A stretch of 64,000 nucleotides of DNA from Lutraria lutraria (taxonomy: Eukaryota; Mollusca; Bivalvia; Venerida; Mactridae). The stretch spans positions 13,794,386-13,858,385 of the forward strand of contig OZ026839.1 in NCBI GenBank assembly GCA_964023205.1, in the 5' to 3' direction. This document shows, in pieces, positions 1 through 10,300 of the stretch (position 1 is its first letter; the number at the start of each line of letters is the position of its first letter). Made by a program: the position numbers and the translations under genes. Under the pieces are notes generated by a model. The model was not told the origin of the DNA. It did not search any database and saw only the letters and a program-made list of their open reading frames with translations.

Positions 1-540
1 GCATTTAAAATTAAAGCAAAATAATGATAAATTAGAAGCTTGTAAAGAAAAAAGCCGACGAAGAAAGTTTCAGCCAAAAATTCATCAAATTAAAAATAAA
101 ATCATAAAAATTATGTATTTGTGAAACATACATTTAGTCATGGAAATTTTTGGGTGGAAGTGATTTATTATTCATAGCCATGATTTTTGCGGCTAGTACC
201 TAAACTAGTCATTTTATGACCCAAGTTCTTCTTGCAATAATCAAATATATAATTTTATTGTTTTACATATACATCTAGAACATTATTACACTTTCACAGA
301 ATGTTTGTCAGTTGTAGGGTATGCCCCTTTAAGGACTTAAACATCTGTTACAATAACACAATGAGACTAGCTCTTAGCGACCATCTTTTTTGCTGGATCA
401 CAAGGTCGTTATTCTAAACAGCACACCATAGTTTTCTACCTGAATTAAACTGGTCCTCCTATCTTTCTTTAAAAGTAGTTGCCAACTGTATGTAGTGTGT
501 TCTGTATTCAGATTTTTCACCAATTTATGATGTTTGAATC

Positions 541-660
541 TCTAACAGGTCTGTCGCATACAGGAAACAAGTGATATCATCTTAAGGTTTCTTACCACAA
601 AATCCAAGTACGGAACTATTTGGAGACGAATCGGATCACCAGAGTATAATTAAGTCTCCA
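541..660 (-). repeat. dispersed repeat fragment, copy 1
   Basis: About 55 bases (600-655, reverse complement) match 33347-33402 with roughly four in five positions equal, including CCAAATAGTT and TACTTGGATTTTG. Not otherwise identified. The rest of 1-1147 shows only AT-rich 3' flanking sequence. Confidence 0.4.
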
Positions 661-913
661 AAGTAAGGTGTGCTTAGAAAAAAGAATTTACCTAGCTATA
701 TCTATCTAAAATGCACACATTATTTCACAGCTAAATCATAACGCCCATGTATTAAATGTAAACTAATTTTAACATTGTTTCATTAGAATCTTAGGTTTTC
801 TATCATTATAATATATTTTCAAATTGACTAAGCTACATTTCGAATGTCAAAACATGTCAAATTGTACATTCTTTTCTGTCCGTTTTCACGCTTTTCACAT
901 TCCACATCTTGGA

Positions 914-919
914 TTTATT
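914..919 (-). promoter_or_regulatory. candidate polyadenylation signal of the GPCR gene
   Basis: TTTATT on the plus strand gives AATAAA on the minus strand, about 230 bases past the stop codon. The region is AT-rich, so chance occurrence is likely; no transcript evidence is available. Confidence 0.25.
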
Positions 920-1147
920 GTCCCTAAAAGTTTTTTTTAACTTTTTCGTTATGTATTTAGTACTTATTTTACACTTTTAACAGTCAATTTTCTTGACACA
1001 TCTTACATTTTGAGCTGTAAAATAAATACATGTACTCGTATATGTTTCACATGTCGATTCAGTTTGTTTCACAAATTGTACATTGCACATGTATCTAGAT
1101 TTTTCACATTTTCACATTTATGTAATTTTTTATATATATTAGTCTAT

Positions 1148-1338
1148 CTATACTTGGGCGACGCCTTGTCTGGTGCTGTCCGTTCTCTCTCGCCGGTTTG
1201 ACATGTTAGCCGTCCGTAAACTTATCGTCCTATAGTTAACGGTATTAAAAGTCATCCGATAAGATTCGTTCCATCTATGCCTTTTGCAAGCCGCACAACA
1301 TAAAAACAATGCGTCCTTAAATTCCTTACGAAATTTAC
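1148..1338 (-). CDS. GPCR exon 5: helix 8 and C-terminal tail
   Basis: Encodes residues 347-409 and the stop TAG (1150-1148). The acceptor is ATATCCGTTTCAG. It begins GKFRKEFKDALFLCC, the amphipathic helix 8 after TM7, followed by a basic tail with several Ser/Thr/Arg positions that could be phosphorylated (SLRT, RRERTDST). The tail is short, about 45 residues after the cysteines. The intron before it is 5.2 kb and contains a large tandem duplication. Confidence 0.88.
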
Positions 1339-4300
1339 CTGAAACGGATATAATCATTAGTGGAAAGTCACCTTTAATAATGTTTCCTCTTCGGTCCATG
1401 TCCCTTCATAGTATTACAATATGTAATTAGCGAAATGCGTTTTAAAAGTTTTGCCAATAATAATGACAATAGAGAAATTTCAATTACGTCAACTTTATCG
1501 ACTATACAGTGAATTGTCTATAACTTTCGGACACGATTTATTAAAAATATCCTCATTGTATTTCATTGGTAATACATGTACTTGCTCATTACGCTAAATG
1601 TTTTTGTGCTTGAAAAAGGGGCAACATTATTAAAGTCTTCATTTTGAAATCCCAGTCACGGATCTTTTATCTTCAACTTTAGAGACTTGAAAGGGACTAG
1701 ACACAAAATTATCAGTACGTACAAGCACCTGTTTGAAAGCAATTACATACATATATGAACTATTTTCACTGACAACCATCGATTATCTGATGACTATTAT
1801 ATAACACTTACTTAGGCTCTCCAGTAGATAGAAAAACATCTTTAGAAATAGTTGCCTAGCAGAAATATGTAACAAATAATTTCGAATTTTTCTATTTTAT
1901 GTTTTACCTTTGTAAAATGTCAACAAAGACGCACACTATTACGAATGGCAAGTCTTCATTATTTTGACCTTTCGGACGTTTATATGGAGTTAAGACCGTG
2001 AAATATTCATTGAAGCGTTGGTGACTTTATACATGTAAATGTAACAGGAAGTACATGATCGAGTGGCATCGTTAAATATCGCAACACCGCGATAAGCGGC
2101 ACTCCCCGTTTAAAATGTCGAAACGTTGCCGCGACATTTAGCGGTAGTTGCAGTAACAAATGTGCGGCATTTCACGGCAGAAGAATTTGTAAACTTTACC
2201 GGCACTGTTATATTTATGGTAAGTCCATCATTTCACGGTGTTGTGACATTTAACGGCTATTGACTTTCCTCGGCGTGTGTCTAAAATAGTGCCGCGGAGG
2301 CCGTCATAGTGTTGTTGTTCATGGACTAATACTTATCATGGCTGACCCTGGGATTCCAACAACCTGCGTCTCATTCAATGAGAACTTGACGCCCATTTTA
2401 TCAATCGCGAACGATAAACACGTTTTAAAGAGTCTGTAATTCTGTAAATGATTCTTGATTACGAGTACCTAGTGTTGAAATGTTAGTGACGGGAAACCGC
2501 ATAACCAGAATTGTATCCCTACACTTACGTACGATGCGTATTTTTCAGTTACGGAAATGCCCGGGTAGTTACGATTGATTTAACGGTGCCACATACGTCA
2601 CAAACGAATATGGTTATGGAGAGTGTACGAATTCGTTCAAACGTACCGGCTGTGGTACATATGCAATTTGTACACCCAGCAGTGCGTTCCACTAAGGAAA
2701 ACGGTTGCCGCAAACGATTTGTAACAGAAACAGTCTAACTGATCGATTTGTTATGTTTCAAGATGGCGTCCGGCCAGTTGTAAAACGCGGATCAAGCTAC
2801 AATATTCAGCTTTAATTCGGTACCAAATTAGTCTTATTCTGTCAATTAATAAAGAATGGATCCGTAACACCCCTTTATTTCCCCAATATTTTCTATTTTG
2901 GATCCGGATCTGGATACGTAGATCCGCGTTTTACTCCTCGCCCATACCGTTTTCTTCGCGCACCAACTCACACTAACCTTTGCAAACGGTTTCCGCAAAC
3001 AGTCCGTTCAGGCACTGCAGGTTTCGTGCTACCTGCTAGTGCTAGCTTGATGACACAGCCGCTATTTTTAGAAAGGTGCCCATGTGTATTGAGGAATGAA
3101 ATGTCGTACTTTAATCAGTGGTTTGTTTCACTGAACATTGATATTTGTTTCCCATTTATGATTATAGATATAAGTCACGGAAACAAAATTATTAATTTAA
3201 ATTCTAATGTTATACCAAAGTATGAATAAAACATTATGTAACTTAGAGTTAAATCATATGTTGATGTTGTATATCATGGAGGCAGAGTATGGCAGACTGA
3301 GCACATTAAAATTTTGTTTAAATATTTACACAAAAAAATCTCAGAAATCCACTGAAATCACTGGACCAAAAATACATACAAGTACATTTGTACATATATA
3401 CGCTCAATCTTTCGAATTTTTCTATTTTATGTTTTACCTTTGTAAAATGTCAACAAAGACGCACACTATCACGAATTGCAAGTCTTCATTATTTTGACCT
3501 TTCGGACGTTTATATGGAGTTAAGTCCGTGAAATATTGCAAAGATGTTTCAACATCAAATAAACTCATTGAAGCGTTGGTGACTTTATACATGTAAATGT
3601 AACAAGAAATATGTGATTGAGATGCATCGTTAAATATCGCAACATGAGAATAAGCAGCACTCCCCGTTTAAAATGTCGCAACGTTGCCGCGACATTTAGC
3701 GGTAGATGCAGTAACAAATGTGCGCCATTTCACGGCAGAAGAATTTGTAAACTTTACCGGGCACTGTTACATTTATGGTAAGTCCATCATTGCACGGTGT
3801 TGTGACATTTAACGGCTATTGACTTTCCTCGGCGTGTGTCTAAAATAGTGCCGCGGAGGCCGTCATAGTGTTGTTGTTCATGGACTACTACTTATCATGG
3901 CTGACTGGGATTTCAACAACCTGCGTCTCATTCAATGAGAACTTGACGCCCATTTTATCAATCGCGAACTATAGACACGTTTTAAAGAGTCTGTAATTCT
4001 GCAAATGATTCTTGATTACGAGTACCTAGTGTTGAAATGTTAGTGACGGGAAACCGCATAACCAGAATTGTATCCCTACACTTACGTACGATGCGTATTT
4101 TTCAGTTACGGAAATGCCCGGGTAGTTACGATTGATTTAACGGTGCCACATACGTCACAAACGAATATGGTTATGGAGAGTGTACGAATTCGTTCAAACG
4201 TACCGGCTGTGGTACATATGCAATTTGTACACCCAGCAGTGCGTTCCGCTAAGGAAAACGGTTGCCGCAAACGATTTGTAACAGAAACAGTCTAACTGAT

Positions 4301-7300
4301 CGATTTGTTATGTTTCAAGATGGCGTCCGGCCAGTTGTAAAACGCGGATCAAGCTACAATATTCAGCTTTAATTCGGTACCAAATTAGTCTTATTCTGTC
4401 AATTAATAAAGAATGGATCCGTAACACCCCTTTATTTCCCCAATATTTTCTATTTTGGATCCGGATCTGGATACGTAGATCCGCGTTTTACTCCTCGCCC
4501 ATACCGTTTTCTTCGCGCACCAACTCACACTAACCTTTGCAAACGGTTTCCGCAAACAGTCCGTTCAGGCACTGCAGGTTTCGTGCTACCTGCTAGTGCT
4601 AGCTTGATGACACAGCCGCTATTTTTAGAAAGGTGCCCATGTGTATTGAGGAATGAAATGTCGTACTTTAATCAGTGGTTTGTTTCACTGAACATTGATA
4701 TTTGTTTCCCATTTATGATTATAGATATAAGTCACGGAAACAAAATTATTAATTTAAATTCTAACGTTATACCAAAGTATGAATAAAACATTATGTAACT
4801 TAGAGTTAAATCATATGTTGATGTATATCATGGAGGCAGAGTATGGCAGACTGAGCACATTTGTTTAAATATTTACAAAAAAGCCTCAGAAATCCACTGA
4901 AATCACTGGACCAAAAATACATACAAGTACATTTGTACATATATACGCTCAATCAAGACTAATCCCAACTCCATGTGGAACAGTCATGTATTTTAATTGG
5001 ATGAAAGATAAATCATTAAAGATAAAAATGGCAGTCATAATCAGTTCGTTATGTTTCATGTTTTGAGGCTACTTGAGTTCAATGCACGTACATTGGTTTG
5101 AAATTAGCTTTATTCTAAACGTTAAAAGTGAATCCGACAGGGGCTGTGCGTCGTAGAGGTTCTATCATAAACTTTTGATAAGGGCTGAGCCTGTGAAGTT
5201 GGTTATAATGATAGATGTGCAGATTGTGGAACAAACAGAGATCATTAGAACTCAAGATAAAGAAATGTTTGAACATGAATTGGTGTTTTATTTATGATGT
5301 GGTACTTCCGAGATTTAGAAAAAGTCGATGAACATTCCGTGCTTTAAGCATACAGTGCATAGCCATTATTATAAATAACAAAATCATAAACGTATCCTAG
5401 ATTCTGAAAGAAAGCAGAATGATTCACATGACTTTCAAATACTGTTACTTATTCACCTTATATTAATTTCCCAATTTTCTTAATCTCGTGACACGAAAAT
5501 TCCCAATTTGGCATTTTTCACGACTCGAAAATTCCCAATTCACAGTAGTGAATACCTTAATATAATAAGGATGAATTACACCTGTACTGATCGAACATAA
5601 AATTGATTTGTTTAATCCCTTAAAAAATATGTGTATATCATGCATGAACAGTGTATGCTCTCTAAAGAAACACCCTTTGGGCGAGGCAAAATTATGTTGT
5701 TGTTGAGAGGATGTTGATCTAGAGGGGTTGAATTAACATGTTTGGAAAATCAGGCAGCATGATAGAGTAACATGATGCTATTGTAGAAGGGAGGTTGTTG
5801 CTGAAGAGAGGGCCGCTCTGGAGAGGTTGCACTGTATACTTAACGTCTTTATAAACGGAAGTTTGATATCACATGGGATTTCTAGTTGGCTTAATTTGAT
5901 TACATTAAACAAATTACTATTTTATTATATTCAAACAAATTCATTGACTAATTAATTACATTCAGCTTAAGGTTCTCATGTTATACTATTTTAAGGTCTT
6001 CCTAGCCTAATACTGTACTTTTCTGACATATCTTCTTGATGCTACACAAAAATGTTATTATTACAAAAAAATATAGCCCAATTATCATTATTTTTATGGT
6101 AGTTACCTTAAATACTTTGATTTTATTTATTTTTAAAAGATGCAAGAGTTGTTGCCCTTGTTGAAAAATGGAAAACTATCAATTTCTGTAGTGGTAACTT
6201 ATATTTTTCTTTACCAAATAAAATTGTTAATATGCTATAGCATCTTTCGACCATGAGACTCCAATGCAAATTTAAAGAGAAAATAACTCAAAGGATTATC
6301 ATTGTTTTTGGAAAATCTTGCGGTAAATCATTTTCTATCATGGAAACCTATAAGATAAAAAAATATTTCCAAAATCTGTCCTCTCATTTTTGAGATAAAA
6401 ATTTTGGGTATGAGGACCTTAAACAGGAAGGTATAGGAAATTACATACAAAATGTTGGTGTTTCCACACCGGTCACAAAAACTGAATCCCAATTAAAAAC
6501 TTGTCCGCGTTTTTAAATATGTTAAGTATAGTTCAATACCTACCACTCATAAAGTTATAGATGATTGGATTAACACAGCTGTTGAAGAACACGAACCAGT
6601 GAGCAAACATGGCTATCATAGTAATGCTTTCATTCGAGAGTGTATTTTCCAGACTTCCGGTGAATCTAGAAATATTTTTTGTAACATTTAGACAAAATTA
6701 GCTATAGTAATAATTTTAATTTGGAGTATCAGTCCATAATAATAATGTTTTTGATAAACGTATGCGTTCCGTTAAGATATGAAATTATGAATAATGCAAT
6801 GTATAATCAAATAACTACATGTATGTTTAAAAAGATTTTAAGAAACCTTGTACACACCTTCTCCATCACAGTTCTGAATTATTATCTCAATAACACTCCT
6901 AATAATAAGACCCTCGCAAAATGTACTTTTTGATAAACTTAGCTTATTTTCATCCATTGGCATTACTTTTCATAGAAATAGCTTTATATTCCATTTGTTA
7001 GTACAAGCCATAATCTACGTGAATCATTATTTTTCATGTTAACCATTGTCTTTGACACGTCATTTGTAATTCATGTATGCAATTGTAATTGTATTTTCAC
7101 ATGGGCCTCGGGGCATTCAGATTTCAAAATAAGCTACATTGTATAAACTATATATAAATGAATGTACATCTTGTACATGTGTAACACTTCTACAAACAGA
7201 GATTATCCAAGGGCGGAAACTAGATGACCTTTAAAAGCATTTCGCCTTTATTCAGAGACCAGATTTCCTGGATTCTATGACAGTACTAAATTTATAAGCA

Positions 7301-10300
7301 TGTTCTCTGTCTGTAAGTTACAGAAAACTTCCATCTCTACAACCATAACAAGCAGTGGATGGCTAAGGTCTAGTATTCAATGTCTACATCCAAAAAGTAC
7401 ATTTTGCTGTGGCTAAGGTTCGAACACACCGAACTACCGATGGTATTCCTATGAATTGAGCGGGCGGGCTGTTCACTATGGTATGTATGTATTTTATTTT
7501 CATACATCACTCATTTGATCCAACTAGATGTGCGATTTAAAAAATACTTACATTGCTATGTTTAGTGCGTGATTAGGAAAGTAACATATTGCAAACACGA
7601 TAACTACAGCAATCAGCATCCGGGCAGCTTTCTTCCTACTTTCATTATTGTTGGTTCCCCGCTCTGATGAATTACTTCCAACACTCAGCGTCGACCTTCG
7701 ATTTCCTGGAACACAGAATAAAAAGTACATGTACAGTGTGTGTGAGCAACGGACAACCGCTTTTATAAAGCTACATTCATAAAATCAAAGTCTGAAACTA
7801 GAAACGAGTACCCCCCTTTCATTTATCACACGCCATTATTTTTATGAATACCGAACTCATCACACGACAAAAGCGTAGAGAAATCGTTGAGTTCTGTCAC
7901 TTTTTGTTGTTTTACTTTGTTTAACTAAACCATCGATTGGTATCAGTATGCAGTTATATGACGAATATTATCATACAAAACCATTAAGAACCAGGCGAAG
8001 GGTAACGCTATATTGCTTTAAAAAACATGTCTGAATTCGAAACGTAATTTGACATAAGCTGAATATTATTATAAAGGTGAAGGTTTCTGTTTATTATAGT
8101 TTCATCCCTATTGAAAGGGCTAGTCAAGTTGGCTTATGAGACACGTATCTTTTGTTCGCACAGTACCTCCCTAGTCCTTTCCCTTTTCCCGGGCGTCTGA
8201 CTGACAAAGGTAACCATTGTTCAACTAGCAGGCGACTAACCAACCGACCGCATCAGTAGTAATCCATTCTCTACTTGGGTTAGAACCTTCTAATCCCCCC
8301 CCCCCCCCGCTCCGAAGGCGGACACCCTAACCACTTGGTCACGGTTGCGGTTATACATCATAAAAATCTCATCGAATTCTTTTTTTATGCATTTTCAAGC
8401 GAATCCAATAAATTTATAGTTATGAACTACAATGTAGAATAATTTTCATTCTATTGAAAAAAGCTTTGTGCGAAATGATGTCAGTGTTTTGAATTATACT
8501 TTTTTTATTATATTCACGAATGCGTGGATTTGTTAACGCCGGATGCTTACCTTATAATTAACGAGATTTTTAGAAATTCAAATCACGTGATAACTCGTAA
8601 AAAGACAAAAACTGACATTTTCTTATTTAAGTACAAAGCATATTCAATGAAGCAGACATGAAATGATAAAATATAAATCTTAGAAGAACTGGCGATATGC
8701 GAAACAACAGACCAAGAAAACGAGATGATAAAACTTGATATTTTTAACAATAGATAATTTTAGTGTATATTGTAAACAATGATTTGTTGTCTTTAGTACG
8801 CTATAATTCAATATTTGAATGGTTATCTTCATTGTTCATTCAGCTATTTCATATCATACAGTTTGGTGTATGAATGAATAAAACTAAAATTAATAAAAAG
8901 ATTGGTCTCACTTGCCAAATCTCGAGTTTTGTGTTTTAAATCTTCTAATACTAAATTTAGTATACTTCATTTTTTAGACTTACTTCTGTGTGTAAATCAA
9001 TTAATTACAAGAACTGTCTATGATACACGGATGGGGCATATGTTTTTCAGTCTCAAGTATTCAGTACTTTCAAGATAAAAGATCTGTATTGTATACAACC
9101 ATGACAACGGGCGTGTATGTCTTTAATTTCAATTCACAAAATCAACACCCAAAATATACACCACAACATAAATAATACAGTGTACCACACAAGTTCCTAG
9201 TATTCATTTATTTCAAATGACTGCATGATTTCTTATACGAACATACAAGGTTTTCATGTTTACAGATGTAAACTTCGTGTTTCACATGTGATATTTATAA
9301 ACAGCTTTGTGTAAGATGTAAACTGTGTATTGCATACTCAAATGTAGTATGTGATATTTTAATTGAAATTCGGCACTATTGTGATGTAAAGTTATTTGTA
9401 TGTAAAGAGTTATTGCATTTTCCAGCATAATTTACTGTATTTCATCGTATTTAAGGATATTTCATAAAAGCACGTTTTACACTAGTCCTCTCATCCTGTT
9501 ATACTACGTCCTGGTTTATCATCTTTGGCTTTTTTTATTGAAGAACATAATTACAACAAAATCAGTGTTACCAAGATAAAAAAAAAACCTAACAACATTC
9601 AAAACATTCGAAAAAAATAGTTCATATCTATTGGGACTCCAATAATCGAGTAATTAGTCACGTTTCTAGTTATCCAACTGGTCCCTTGGGATTCTTCTTA
9701 CAGCTTAATCCGAAGACTAAAAATATTTCGGGGGCAAATTGCACCTAAAAAGATACGAAATGTATACTATGTCTAAAACATTTGGCAACCTGTCTACACT
9801 ATTCTTTGGTTACGCAATCGTACAAACATGCATTTTTCTAAACTTGGCCATCACAGGGCTTTTTTTCACACGCAGGGAAGGGGCTTTTTCCTTAAATTTG
9901 GGGAAAAACACATACATTTTGCAAAAGGGGAAGAAAAAACTTGATGTAGATTGAATATTAGGGGAAAACTGCATGATTTTAAAGAATTTTCCTGAGGGGA
10001 CGGCGCATTGTAACGGCCCCTGCAATGGAAGGGAAAAAAACCTACATCTATACTTACTTTGTGATACGTTCCGTCGTGGCGCTTGGTTCCTCCAAAGAAC
10101 GCACGCTATCTGGATATAAGCAAACGCCATTAATCCAAGAGGAATAAAATAGAAAAGCATAATGACACATAACTGATACATCACCAAAGTCTCTCCTGGA
10201 ATCAAGCTGGGGTAACAATTCGAAAAATAGATCGTGTGGGGATTGTGACGTGTTGATGTTGACGTCACAGTGACCGGTAATGCCGCGCAAGCGGACACAG

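Noticed and set aside
2511..2738. 75-codon frame conserved in both duplication copies as a gene
   Set aside because: No domain or splice support, and the conservation is explained by the recent duplication.
9810..10057. Continuation of GPCR exon 2 frame past the donor
   Set aside because: A GTAAGTA donor lies at 10057 and the following residues translate repeat sequence; splicing to 7705 restores TM6 in frame.
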